Shown: positions 36,170-47,680, counted from the stretch's first letter. The stretch: 64,000 nt of DNA from Rotaria sp. Silwood1 (GCA_905250075.1 CAJNOP010000384.1:1-64000), one strand, 5' to 3'. The notes: generated by a model not told the origin, from the sequence alone. Made by a program: numbers and translations.

Positions 36170-36480
36170 TTTCCATGCAATTGAGTTTGATATTTACTCA
36201 AAAAATTTTGTCAGCATCCATTATATCCGATTTAGAATTAGAAGAGTATATAAATGAAGTTTTTATCATGAAATACAGAAACCTAATATAAATTCCAAAC
36301 ATAAAATAATTGACACGTCAACAATATAAGATAAGAACAATAAAGTTTATCAAAACAATCATGTCTTTAAAAGAAAAGAAGATATATGCATTGAATTCAA
36401 ACCAAAAAAAAGAAAAACGATCATCATATGTTCTTTTTGTTTTTCGATGTTAATAATTGAAATAAATTAATGGATCATCT
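36170..36480. repeat. tandem duplicate block, stefin copy
   Basis: The 3' flank and last exon of the stefin gene, duplicated at 35530-35845. Similarity is patchy but ordered over about 300 bp, and the exon part is the best preserved. Confidence 0.55.
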
Positions 36481-37076
36481 AATTAACAAAAAATTAGATT
36501 TAATTAATTGATTATCGATAAATGTGTTGTTATTTTTTTTGTTTTTACCTTCTGTGAATACACATGTTGCAATATTATGTTTAATAGTTTCATGTAATGC
36601 ATAAAAATCATATTTATCTTGATTTGGATGACGATGAACACGCATATGAAGATACAAACCATCACCAATACATACTTTTAAGAAATAATTAGTACCATAA
36701 GCAACTTTTTCTTCAGCATATTTTGTTACTCTGAAAATTTTTATGATATATTTATAGATTTGTTAAAAATAAAACTTACTTCCAATTAGCTATATGTTTT
36801 TCTCGATTTTCTTCTGTAAAACGATGTATTTTATGCTCTTTATGTTTTCTATAGAGAGCATCAATAGCTGAGAATATAACTTCCGGTTGTTCACTATTTA
36901 AATAAAAGAATATTAATAGATTATATGAAAAGTTCAATGAACCTTAGTTTTTGAATTTCAGATGTAGCATCCTATAAGAAAAGAAGATTTTTTTTTTTTC
37001 ATACAAAAAAACAAATATATCTTGCTGATCAACAAACCATAACAGGACCCATAGCATTACGTTGTTCGTCGGACAT
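36450..37076 (-). CDS. stefin-like (type 1 cystatin) cysteine protease inhibitor, five exons
   Basis: Predicted exons on the minus strand are 37076-37038, 36971-36943, 36893-36780, 36730-36549 and 36478-36450, joined by GT..AG introns of 49-70 bp, giving 130 residues. The N-terminus MSDEQRNAMGPVM carries the conserved glycine of the inhibitory trunk. KVAYGTNYFLKV (69-80) corresponds to the QVVAGTNYFIKV first binding loop, and IGDGLYLHMRVHRHP follows the stefin pattern VGDEDFVHLRVF. The C-terminus DPLIYFNY matches the family ending. Absence of a signal peptide and of disulphides fits a cytosolic stefin that blocks papain-like cathepsins. A Lys/His-rich insertion of about 30 residues (30-60) makes it longer than the usual 98-100. 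The second QVVAG valine is replaced by Tyr72, which may change affinity. Confidence 0.85.
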
Positions 37077-39427
37077 AATTGAATTTTCTTAATGTTTTAC
37101 TTTCGTTTAATTTTCTTTCTTATTATAAACAGTTGTATTGATGTGAAAAGAACACGTTGATTGACACAAAAAGAACAGGAAAAAACGTTTGAATCTAGGC
37201 AACAATCTATTGTCAACCAGATACGTAAGCAAAAAAAAATGTATGCGACTGGCTTACTATATATACGAATAAGGAACCAATAAATACTCTCATCCTTATT
37301 TTACCTTCATCCAACTGTTTCTATTTCCTCTTGCCTTCCGCTAGATCAATTACTAACTTGATTTCTCTATTCATGTGAATAATTCTATTCATCTGATGTT
37401 CTCTATATCAAATCCACTCATGCACTTGTTCATATCATTTTCTAACTGTGTCAATTAAGAAGATTTTTTCACAAACATATTTGACATAGCTTACAACATC
37501 ATTATATTAGAATTTGTCTTGCTGATTTTTATATTCTTTATTTTGTTAGAATCATTAACTAGCGTCATCTTTCTAATCTAGACATACCTATGTCGTTTTT
37601 ATTTTCTTCATGTAAAATTATCGGTTCTAGCGATCTGTATCTTTTCTCTTTTGATTGACTTCGTATTAACTGTTTTAAAAAATGTTGATCTCTACTGAAA
37701 TTTGATAGCATTCTGTTTCTAATTTATTATTTACTATCAGTTTATCTTCATAATTGTCTTTATTTTTAACTATCTCAAAGCTTACAAAAAAAGAAAATCT
37801 AAAAACAAATTTACTCTTTTCGGCTGTGTTCTGTAGAAAAAAAAATCGAACGTACGATTGAAGATAACACAAAAAAAAACAGATGATGTTGATTCAATCA
37901 TCAAATACTATACTAGCATTTGAATGAGTTTTCTCTGATTTTTCTCTTCTCAAGCTTATCATTACAGAAGATAGAAACTTTCAATGTATGTACGGCGAGA
38001 AAAAAAAAGAAAGAAAAAAGAAAACTCGCCAAGAACTATATAAATAATGTGCTTCACACTGCATTAATAATCATCTTCGAACAGTAAAGCAAAACAGTCG
38101 ATATATCTAGCATAGACGAATTAACAGCACTTACGACTTGACGGAGCGACAACGGAAATTTTTTATGGACATTGCATCTTAATTTTGCAATCGAGCAATA
38201 GTAATAGAACAAAAACACTAGTGTCACAAACTATGAATAACTAGAACATGTGTCTACAATGAATTAACCAAGATCACTATCTATGAATTTTATTAGACCC
38301 GGGTTGATCATAAAAAACTGATTTTTATTGTTTTAGATAAATTTTATGTAGAATAATAACAAAAGGTTACTTGTTGTAATATAATAAATCTAGTTTTGAA
38401 TAAGAATGAGATGAATCATATATGATCATCAATTTGAACTTTCTGAATATCAAACAAAATAATAGAACTCAGCTGATTGTTTTTTAATATGAGACTTTCT
38501 TCTTTTTTCTTTTTCATTTTGTATAAATAATAAAATGAAACATATTTGAAATTGATCGAAAATGAATTTACAATTACAAAAAAGAAAAACATTTTATAGC
38601 TACACTATGAAATAGAGACAAGGATTTTATTTCAATGAGTTACAAATAATGACAAAGAAGCAAAAAAAATTTCTTCTTGACATTTTACATAACAAAAGAC
38701 AACTCTATTATTCAATCTATAATAAAGAAATGACGTCCTTGTTCAGCAAGTGACAGTTGTTGTATCAATAGAGAAAAGTCAAAAAGAGACGATAAAAGAA
38801 GAGGAAATCAATAAATATAAAGAAAGGCATAATTATAGTTTATGTCAAATAAGACAGATGGTTATTAATCATAAAAAAATGCTATTGAAAATTTTCTTTC
38901 TAAACAATTGACACAGTAATAAAAACAACTTTCTCATTACATTGCTATACGCCAACATTAGAGTTTTGCAAAAACCAAATTGATTTACTAGTCAGCATTT
39001 AAAATTCATGATTTTTTCTTTCGTCATTGATGAATACACATATAGATATAAATTTTTACTTTCTTCTCAAGTAAAATTAACTAATTGAAAACCGAAAATA
39101 AATTGTTTTATTTATTTTGGACATTCAAATTATTTACTTTTATTATCAATAGTTTTAGCTGATTAAATTCGATATTGACATATGTAAACATCTGTAACAT
39201 GCTAGAGAGTGAGAATCAGCATTAAAATCTGATTGTTTTTTTCACAAGTCAATATTACTGACGAGTCTTATTTAAGGGAAATAGAAATTCTTTCATGATC
39301 GTCATTTTTTCATTCAATTATAAACAAATAATCGTACAAGTCAATAAAAATCTTTGTAATCGAAATCTTCATATCGACATTATTTAATAAAGTTACAAAA
39401 AAAAAATATTAATAATAAAACTACAAG
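37077..39427. other. intergenic, between divergent ends of stefin and KH-like genes
   Basis: Very AT-rich, no gene. 37675-37872 (-) is a low-complexity open frame. The short TATATA region at 37255-37265, 180 bp upstream of the stefin ATG, could be promoter sequence. A polypurine run of AAGAAAAAAGAAAA type lies near 38000. Confidence 0.4.
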
Positions 39428-40300
39428 TTAATGTTTTTTCTTTGGATGTTCGTCATTCTCATCTTCACGTTTACGTTTTTTTATTTTAAGAAAACTATTC
39501 CATCGATTCGTTAGTTCATCTAGTATTGTTTGAAAATCATTTGTATTTGCTAATTTTTCAATTTTTTTTTGTCGAATTAATATCCATTCACCATCTTGTT
39601 CTTCGGATAGATCTTTTTGATTATGAATTTTTACATTTCCTACTCCTGCTTTCGCATTTTTAAGTGTTTTTTTAATTTGTTCCGTCGTTTTGAATGTTAT
39701 CATATTAATATAAACATGATGTTCTTTTTCTAATGATTCAATATAACCATTTCTACCAATAAATCGACCTCGTTGTTTTTCTTTTGCAGTTTCGGGTGCT
39801 AGTGTAAACTGCGGATTATTATCGAATTTACATGGTAAAAATAGAAATTCTCCATTTTTAAGTGGTTTTGGTGATTTTGTTCTTTTTCTAGATATTTTAC
39901 GTCTTCGATCAATATCCATTCCAACATCATCGTCTGATTCGGATGAATCATCATGACATTTATTAATATGATTATCAACTGTTGATGTTGATAATAAATT
40001 TGAATCTAAAATACGATTTGTTTTAATAATATTTTCTAATCGATTTAGTGATAAAGAAAGTTTGGAATTAATATTTTTATCTCGATCTATTTGATTAATA
40101 AGTTTCTTTAAATTTATAAATTTATCTTTGTCATCAATAACAACATTTATTAATGTTTCATTATCAAGGTTATTACAAGTACAACATTGACGAGGCATAC
40201 TTCGTAATATAGGTGCAGATATACACTTTTCATTTCGAAGTTCATTGATAACAGCGTGAAATAAAGAGCGATAGCGTAGATTGTGAGCTAAACAAGTCAT
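39428..40300 (-). CDS. KH-like nuclear protein of unknown function
   Basis: Single-exon frame of 290 residues from an ATG at 40300. Residues 1-45 include a short Cys cluster (QCCTCNN, 39-44). 60-110 are charged and probably helical. 118-130 are acidic (SSESDDDVGMD), followed by a basic nuclear-localisation-like stretch (RRRKISRKRTKSPK, 132-145) and a second one at the C-terminus (KKRKRED, PKKKH). Residues 178-215 read GRFIGRNGYIESLEKEHHVYINM, with the I-G-x-N-G loop and following helix of a KH RNA-binding domain, and GEWILIRQKK (237-246) would complete it. I infer an RNA- or nucleic-acid-binding nuclear protein. The exact family is not recognised, and half a KH fold is not proof. Confidence 0.7.
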   Translation of the reverse strand: MTCLAHNLRYRSLFHAVINELRNEKCISAPILRSMPRQCCTCNNLDNETLINVVIDDKDKFINLKKLINQIDRDKNINSKLSLSLNRLENIIKTNRILDSNLLSTSTVDNHINKCHDDSSESDDDVGMDIDRRRKISRKRTKSPKPLKNGEFLFLPCKFDNNPQFTLAPETAKEKQRGRFIGRNGYIESLEKEHHVYINMITFKTTEQIKKTLKNAKAGVGNVKIHNQKDLSEEQDGEWILIRQKKIEKLANTNDFQTILDELTNRWNSFLKIKKRKREDENDEHPKKKH

Positions 40301-40698
40301 TGTGTTTGAAGAGAAGACGAATAAAAAAAACCGAAGAAAAATACCCTATATATATATATTGAAGATAAATTGTGTAATAACATAAAATTTCACTACCTTG
40401 TGGGATGCAAAAGGACAAAAACCTCATATTAGTCATGATGTTTATTATCTTACTAATGGGAAAAAAACAATTACGACATAATTGGCTAATAATTTATTTC
40501 CTAGTATGTATTATTTTATGAAAATATTGTAGATTGAATATTTAAAGATTTTTTAATTACTATCGCCATTTAATAATTTTGTTGTTACATGTCAAATGCT
40601 TTTGTTGGCTGTTTTATTATGAAAATATTTACTCCATCGATATTTATCATCGTTACATTAGTTTTTCATCTTATTATTTATAAATTGTTAGGTCGATC
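40301..40698. other. intergenic, promoter side of the KH-like gene
   Basis: Contains a TATATATATATA run at 40350-40361, about 50 bp upstream of the ATG on the minus strand, and otherwise AT-rich DNA. No gene. Confidence 0.4.
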
Positions 40699-40701
40699 TT
40701 A

Positions 40702-41323
40702 CGAGGAAACATTCCCAACTGTCACATCGCTTTTGAGTCGAGCGTATGGACATTATGTAGGCCCTAATGACCTATGAATGTCCTGAAAAAAGTTCGTGCT
40801 GCTAGCTTCTTACTGCTGAGATACAGCATTTTTACTGTGTGTTTAAGGAAAAAGCCGTGGTCCCCCTCAGAAACATCAGGAAAAGTGACTTTTGAGTTTC
40901 CACCTGAAACTTTGCATGTAGACAGGCCTCAATGAGAATAGTTTATTGTGAAGGTTTCAGATTTTTTGGTTGCTCCTAGTCTGAGATAAGAAAATCGGAT
41001 CTGCTGGTGTATATGAACAATTTTACGATAGCTATGTCTTAGGATAGGAACAGCGAAAAGAGCTGAAACTTTCACAATAAACTATTCTCATTGAGGCCTA
41101 TATCTATGCAAAGTTTCAAGACGAAATTCGAAATTCAGTTTTCCGATGTTCCTGAGGGGGACCACGACTTTTTTTTTCTTAAACATACAGTAAAAACGCT
41201 GTATCTCGGCAATAATAAGCTAGCAGCACGAACTTTTTTCAGAGAATTCATAGATCGTGAGGGTCTACATAATGCGCATACGTTCAGCTTAAAAGCGATG
41301 TGACAGTTGAGAATGCTCCCTCG
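40702..41323. mobile_element. 622-bp foldback/MITE, almost one perfect hairpin, TTA flanks
   Basis: The left half is nearly the reverse complement of the right half. The ends read CGAGGAAACATTCCCAACTG and, on the other strand, CGAGGGAGCATTCTCAACTG. Shared blocks run inward, among them AAAAAAGTTCGTGCTGCTAG, GTGGTCCCCCTCAG, AACTTTGCAT, and GGCCTCAATGAGAATAG, until a loop of a few tens of bases near 41000-41020. TTA directly precedes (40699-40701) and follows (41324-41326), a 3-bp TWA target duplication of the kind made by PIF/Harbinger elements. No transposase is coded, and open frames here are hairpin shadows. Arms differ by about one base in eight by eye, so it is not a very recent insertion. 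Confidence 0.85.
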
Positions 41324-41326
41324 TTA

Positions 41327-42538
41327 GTCTACTCTTATCAGTCTATAAGTTGAAACAGAATATAGAACAATTTGTCTGCTAATTACAAATAAGAATATTG
41401 CTTATGAAACTATGAGAAAAAGACTGTGAAGATATTTCAGATAATCAGTAGTTGTGCTTATAACTTTCAATTTTAGTCATAAACGATTGTAGAGAGTGTT
41501 TTCTTACTTAAAATCAAATTATTTAAATAGAAAGAATTCAAAATAGAAAAATCAGACTCATTAATATTATCTAAGTGCATCGATATTGACTCCAGGGCTA
41601 TCAGTTTTAACAAACTTCACTCATTTCGATACCATACATCATGATATAATACCTTTTAAAAACCTTAGCAGTAGTTATCATATGAGTTGCTCATAGACAT
41701 AAATTAATCGCTTTATCTATGGATACATTCATTTCCTACTGAATTTAGGAAGGTGTAGATATGTTATTCGTGTCACTCAGATATTACCAAAAGGAGTTAT
41801 CGTACTAATACAAGAATTATTGGCAATTCTAATTTGAAGGTATTTACAATGTCAACTAATAGAGAAAAATCGAACCCATCACTGAAGGCAGACCTACTTG
41901 GATAGGTTTTATAGATTTCTTCCATACTCAAAAAATCCAAGCCTTCATAGCTTGAATCCAATCAATGAGCTCTAGTAGTATTATGATTATTCTTTTCGAT
42001 TTCGTTTAATCACATTAGTACAAAAATAGCATGAACATAACTTAGCGACAACATCATCTACATATAATAATTACACAAGAATAGATATCTAGCTCCTTCA
42101 GATGAAGATTGATCAAATTTTAATTACTTCTTGCAATCACAATTCAACATATTCTATTTATATTCACACTATAAAACTAAAGAATTAAAGTTTATCTACT
42201 TTTTTGCAATTACTGTAAGATATAATATTCTATTCATCATAATATTAAACTATGCTTACATCCTCATCTATGTTAAATATCTGAATATCATTATATAGTT
42301 TATAATGTTCTCTAACAATTAACAAAATATAGTGATCAAATAATAAAAATTGATTTTAGAAGAAATGATCATACAGACTTATTGAATTTAAATAAATTTT
42401 ATATTTCAATTTCATATGAACAAGTGTGACATCTATTAGATATTGAATAATGACTGGTTAACTAATATAAATTCATTTGATTATATACGAAGAATAATGA
42501 ATCAAAAAAGATTGAATTAAACAAAAAAATCTATAAAC
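41327..42538. other. intergenic, upstream of the coilin-like gene
   Basis: AT-rich, no coding. The last 200 bp before the ATG at 42539 are extremely AT-rich and presumably hold the promoter, though no specific motif stands out. Confidence 0.4.
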
Positions 42539-43236
42539 ATGCTTCGATTACGTTTTCATGCATCATGGTTACCAAATGAACATAATCAATTTTGGACAAT
42601 TATTGATTGTACAACAAATATAAAAACTATAAATGATTTAATTGAATATTTTAATGAACAACAAAAATCTCTTTCTAATTATTATCAATTTCATTTATCA
42701 AAACGTTCAACAAAATTAAAATATCTTAAAGCATTTATTAATAATTGTGTTTTACCACCAAATGCTCAAATAAATTTAATACTTCGTGATAATGATGAAA
42801 TTGAGTAAAAATTTAATTATTATCATTTATATTAATCTATTTTTTTTTTTGTAATTTTTAGTTTTCGTTTAGAAATTGATGCACAAAATGAATGGCTTCT
42901 TGTTAAATCATCTCCAACATTAAAACGAAAACGATCTATTGAACAAGAAATTCCTTCTTCTACAAATAATCTTGATGATATTCTTCGAATAATGGCTCAA
43001 CCAACAAAAATCAAATCACCTGAAAAAAATTCTTTTTCATTTCAATTTGGTAATAAACGTGGTCGTCCTATTCCACCACGTCCACAAGTCATCTCAGCTA
43101 TCAAAGTAAGAAAATATGATAAATATAAAATCGAATAATTTTTCATTTTCTGGTATTTTTTTTTTTTTTGTTATACTTATTATCATTTCAGATTAATTCA
43201 TTAATTCCACGACAAGTAATAAAAAATAGAAAATAA
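42539..43236 (+). CDS. short coilin-like protein (coilin N-terminal domain)
   Basis: Three exons, 42539-42804, 42862-43105 and 43192-43236, with GT..AG introns of 57 and 86 bp, give 184 residues. Residues 1-97 follow the self-association domain of coilin: LRLRFHASW, FWTIIDCTTN, INDLIEYF, VLPPNAQINLILRDNDEI and FRLEID against human LRLQF, FWLLVDLNR, VTDLISLI, LLPPAESARLVRDNDCL and RVKLEE. After a Lys/Arg stretch (KRKRS) a FQFGNKRGRPIPPRPQ segment resembles the Arg-Gly-Pro box of human coilin. Coilin organises Cajal bodies and binds snRNPs. Here the long disordered centre and the C-terminal Tudor-like domain are absent, so the protein is about a third of the human length. It is either a reduced rotifer coilin or an annotation that misses distal exons, though the last exon ends cleanly in TAA. 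Confidence 0.75.
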
Positions 43237-44154
43237 AATATAACATCCTTATTCATCTTTAATTCTTTGTTATTTTTTTTTTTTTTGTTTCGAAAAAAAC
43301 AAAAAAAAAACAAATTCTTCTCTCTTTTTTTTGTTTTGTTTCGAACAAACAGAATGAACATCGACAATAGTGAAATTCGACGAAAAAAAAAAAAAAAAAG
43401 AACAACACAAAGAAAACATTGTGTGTATATGTTAATTGAAAAGAAGAAGAAGAAAAAGAACAAACCATGAGCAAACAACAGAGAAGAACAAAACTAATAA
43501 GGTTCGTTATACGATAAAAAGAAAACAAAACGGACAAGTAAAAGACATATGACTATTGTCTATTTACATTTGAAAAAAAAACCAATCAGAAGCCACAATC
43601 GCATGCTTTAGACATTCGTACTAAAATTAAAAATAATAAACTCATTTAAACATTTTATTGAAGAGTTTATGCATTGATAGTTTATGAATTCTATATCCTG
43701 TAGGCTCTGATAATAATATTTACATACTGTCTACTTCTCCTCTTATTAATGATTCAACAAAAGCATCGACACCTTCAAGGCATACTTTTGAAATATGAAA
43801 ACATTATTGCTTTTAAACTCAATTAAAATAATAGAGCTATATTACCCTATACTCGATTCAATAAAGCAGGTTAGAATATGAAAATATATCTCGTCTGTTT
43901 ATTATTTCCTGATTTGAATAGATATTTCTTTTTTTTGCAATATGAATTGATGTTAACTAATCTAATCAATTAAGCGAAGCTATGAGAAAGTCGCTCGGAT
44001 TAATTCCGAAATGATCCTACTCTAAAATTAATAACGAATTATTGTCAAAATTATCTACGAAATGTTTGGAGTATGTTAGCAATAGAGTTTAATCAATTGG
44101 TTTCAATTCTAAAAATTTTAAATCCAATGAGTTCGATTTGCTGAGAAAAATATA
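43237..44154. other. intergenic, homopolymer-rich
   Basis: 43270-43470 holds many A and T runs. Open frames on both strands there are products of those runs. 43700-44150 is unique AT-rich DNA without a gene. Confidence 0.5.
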
Positions 44155-44419
44155 CTTAAGGCAAACCAAAAGTTCGTTAAAGAACGGGCTACCACCTCAT
44201 ATATGTAGCATCTCCGGTCATCTTGTCAGTGTGGGTGTGTAGTCGTCTATCAGTAAATTGACTCTAGTTCCTTCAAAGTCTTATGAAAACAGGATTTATT
44301 ATATACCATTCGACGCGCCTTAAAAAGCTCTACAACATGGTTTTTCATTTCTGAATAGATTACCTTATCCGATAAGGTTCTTGTCAAAACCGTTCGACGA
44401 ACTTTTGATTTGCCCCAAG
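44155..44419. mobile_element. 265-bp mariner-type MITE, TA target duplication
   Basis: Left end CTTAAGGCAAACCAAAAGTT and right end, in reverse complement, CTTGGGGCAAATCAAAAGTT, each continuing with TCGTYRAA and CGG. TA flanks both sides (44153-44154, 44420-44421). Non-coding interior, with a single GTGTGGGTGTG word at 44230. Small size, TIRs of about 30 bp and TA duplication fit Tc1/mariner non-autonomous elements. Confidence 0.75.
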
Positions 44420-44538
44420 TAAATAATTTTCGTCATATTACAATATTTCTATATGAAAAATTAATTTATCTCAATCTACATTTATATTTTAGTTTTGAAA
44501 ATGAAATCGATAATTTCTTTTTGAATGTATTCAGTTTT

Positions 44539-46287
44539 CTAAATAACATACGAAAGTCTTGTTTGTCGACGATTTGTTGTTGATGAATTCGTTATTATTG
44601 GATGTTTTCGTGTATTTGGATATGAACGATATGATATTGAAGATTTAATAGATACCACTCTATATAAATAAAATATATAATTCAAAAATCATATTAATAT
44701 ATGTGTACACATACGGTGATGTCGCTCTTAAACCAATATTTGTATGTAAATGATTATTGATTGTAGATGTCATAAGACTACAATTTTCTTTTTCTAATGG
44801 TCGTTTTTTTATTTGTGATGAATCAGATATACTAAGAAAACAAAAATGAAAATTTGTTTGTTTATCGTTTTTTAATTCTCGCTTTAATACATACTTCATA
44901 TGTGTTGATTTTTGACGAAGAAATTGTTTTCTAATGATCATAGGTGTTGAGATTTCATTGGTTATACTAGAATTAAAGATAATTATATTGAAATTTGAAA
45001 AAAAAAAAGAAATTAATTTTATTACTTTCGACTTAGATGATTATTATTTGTTTGTAATAAAACATTTTGAATACATGTTAAATGCTGTGAATTAGTTGTT
45101 CGTAATGAATCATCAATAAATCTTACACATGGTAAACGAGATGTTGTAATTGATTGTGATATTGTATTCATTCTATTAAATAATATTAAATTTAAAAAAT
45201 TTTCGTTTTTTTTTCTTAATTTTATTTCACTTACGATGAAATTGTTGAATTAATTTCATTTGATTGTATCTGATTAGAATTAATATTAATAACCGGAATT
45301 ATTGTTGTAGCTGCTAAACGTTGTTTTTGTCTTTCATGAACAGATAAACGTGGTTTTGATCTAATAAATAATAGATGATTTCTTTTTTCAACATAAATAA
45401 TTTTAAAAAAGGGAATTTACATAGAAGATTTTGAAGTTCGAATAACTTTTTTTAAATTATTAATCATCATATCTAATTGATGTATTGTATCAAAATGTTT
45501 TTTTCTTGGTATTTCATTTTCAAGTGTTGTCCAATTAATTGATTCATTTGAATTTAAATGAGATCCATTACGAAATATAATTGGATGATCAGCAACTACA
45601 ATAAAACAAAATATAGATATAAATATATTAAAATTTAACTTACGATAAGTACAAATTTGATCTTGAACAGTATAACGACGTTCACGTTCTAATTCACGTA
45701 ATAAACGAGTACGTGTTGCTTCATTTAAATGTGCTGTATGAGTACGACGACATTGTAAACGACGAAGTGTTCGTTGACCACGAACATATCGTTCATAAAG
45801 TCTATATTATAGAAAAACAAAAATAAAATAGAATTTTGATTATTTTTGTATTACTTTCGATCTTTTTGTTCTTCAAGCATATGTCGATGATGACGTGCTA
45901 GAAGTTCATCATAATTATCATTTAATGAATTTTCTTCTATATTATTATTTTCAATTGTATATAATTTTAATGCTAAAAAGAGAATATATGTTTATCTATA
46001 TGATTCATTTTTTTGTTATTCATACGAGTTTCATTATTATTTGAAATTTGTCGAGATTTTGTATTTGATGTTAAACGAAGACTCTGACGTCGATTTTGTT
46101 TATTTTTTAATGTAGTTGATTGTTTTAAGTTACGTTTGTTTATACTAAAGTAAAAAATAAAATTATTTATTTAATAAATTTTATAGATTAATGTATAAAC
46201 AAACATTTGAGAAGATGATAGAGTTTTATTAGTTGTAGAAATAAGAACTTTAGTTGGTTGAATACGAAGATTATAACGTGGTTTCAT
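44539..46287 (-). CDS. ten-exon gene, basic disordered protein of unknown function
   Basis: Predicted minus-strand exons: 46287-46205, 46144-46026, 45972-45855, 45801-45644, 45595-45421, 45360-45235, 45172-45026, 44966-44895, 44831-44715 and 44659-44539. All introns are GT..AG of about 50-65 bp and every phase agrees, giving 411 residues. The protein starts MKPRYNLRIQPTKV and is rich in Arg, Lys, Asn, Ser and Thr. An Arg-rich probable coiled coil (ELLARHHRHMLEEQKDRKLY, then RTRLLRELERERRYTVQDQI) spans about 90-160, followed by a more ordered stretch, HPIIFRNGSHLN and FDTIHQLDMMINNLKKVI, at 165-220. The rest looks disordered. No known domain is recognised. A nuclear or cytoskeletal role is only a guess from composition. 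The last exon could continue past another donor-like GTATGT near the stop. Confidence 0.75.
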
Positions 46288-46933
46288 TCGATTAAAATTT
46301 TGTTGTTAATGATTAATAATCTAAAATAAAATATATATTTAATTGAACAAATCAACTATTGAGAGAGTTCAACTCTATCGAAAAAATACGACAATTATAT
46401 ATTATAGTAGCCATTTTTGTTGACAGATATTTTATTCATCCAATAAAAATCATTAAGAAAATAATGAGAAGTTATTATAAATAATTTTAATAATAATTAA
46501 ATCTTAGTTAATTCTTCTTTAAAAATTTTAAATAAAAAAAATGTAAAAAATATGCAGTAGTGTATACGAGCGACATCTACAAAAAAATTTCAATAATCAA
46601 AAAAGATTTAGGAGTTCCTTGATACTACTTTTACAGGCGGAGTTTCTCTTTTAACGTTTTACCTGTTTCTTATATGGCCAAAAATAGGAAATTACGTTTT
46701 TCTGACTGAGCTGAACCTTTTTTTTTTCATATATACTATACACTGTTTCGAACGGTTATTGTTTTTCGGTTTTGTATGTGCATATCTTGGTTGTATCAGA
46801 TAAATCTGTATCTAAGATCTAATCAAGATCATGGAAAAGATATCGTTTACTCTTATCTTCTCACAAGATCTTGAGTAAAACAATAAATTGAAAAAAATGT
46901 CATAACATGTTTTCACAGAAAAAAAATAATAAA

Positions 46934-47022
46934 TGCGCTATATGATAGGTTCGAACCATGCTTTCAGAATGTGTCATGCATTATGTCGCAAATCATGACA
47001 CATGCAACACGTTTTATCTTAG
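46934..47022. repeat. second copy of the tRNA-related dispersed repeat
   Basis: Homologous to 17537-17662. Carries GGTTCGAACC, a perfect polymerase III box-B-type word, at 46947-46956, then CTTTCAGAATGTG and CATTATGTCGCAAA. It is preceded and followed by ordinary AT-rich sequence. Confidence 0.4.
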
Positions 47023-47597
47023 TGTGTACGTAAGATCTTGTTTAAAAGATGTTCGACTAGTGTATATTCTGAAACTGATTTTCATTTCGTAGTAAAATAT
47101 ATGACATCTCCAATAGATGAACATATTTCAAAAGATCTTGAACACCTTCATTTCAATTAAGAAAGAGAGAGATAAAGAAACACTTTATTTCAAAAATTTG
47201 ATTTAATGAAAATAGAGTTATTGAGAGTGTAGTTCTTCTCCCAATAGAGACAGTCATACTATCTCATGATTTGTTTAGCAGAAATAAACTATTTATGACC
47301 GATTTTCAGCTTCACTGAATGAATGACAATAAACAAAAACTTCATTCATTTCGTCTAGTTTTATATAATATTTAAACAAACAAAAACACCGGTTGTGTCT
47401 ATATGTTTGATAGCCCTCATTTTCATATGATATCAATCATGATTTTACGTGTGAAAGGACTTTGAACACATTTCAGAGAAGTGGAGAAAGAAATCATTGG
47501 GCATTCAATCATATAGTTTTGACTACGGATCGCTTTTCATCAATGCCATACACTTCAGACAAGTAATGATATCATCACATGATAACAGAAAAGAGAA

Positions 47598-47680
47598 AAT
47601 TAGATATCGTTTGGCAGGATGCGAACCATGCATCTTCTGCTATTTAGAAGAGCATCATATGTAGCCATCCGACTAAAAAG
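47598..47680 (-). repeat. tRNA-like relic
   Basis: On the minus strand a 5-bp stem CTTCT/AGAAG encloses the 7-base loop AAATAGC, followed 7 bases later by GGTTCGCATCC, a good box B. The T-stem does not pair well, the base before the anticodon is A instead of T, and the acceptor stem cannot be formed, so it is a decayed tRNA or SINE head and not a functional tRNA. Confidence 0.35.

Noticed and set aside
40589-41303. Frames of 62 and 70 codons
   Set aside because: The first runs into, and the second lies in, the arms of the 622-bp palindromic element. They are shadows without protein features.
43188-43537. Open frames rich in Phe, Lys and Arg on both strands
   Set aside because: They are translations of A and T homopolymer runs in the 3' flank of the coilin-like gene, with no domain and no splice logic.
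47598-47680. Functional tRNA gene
   Set aside because: Box B and an anticodon-like stem are present, but the T-stem and acceptor stem fail and U33 is missing.
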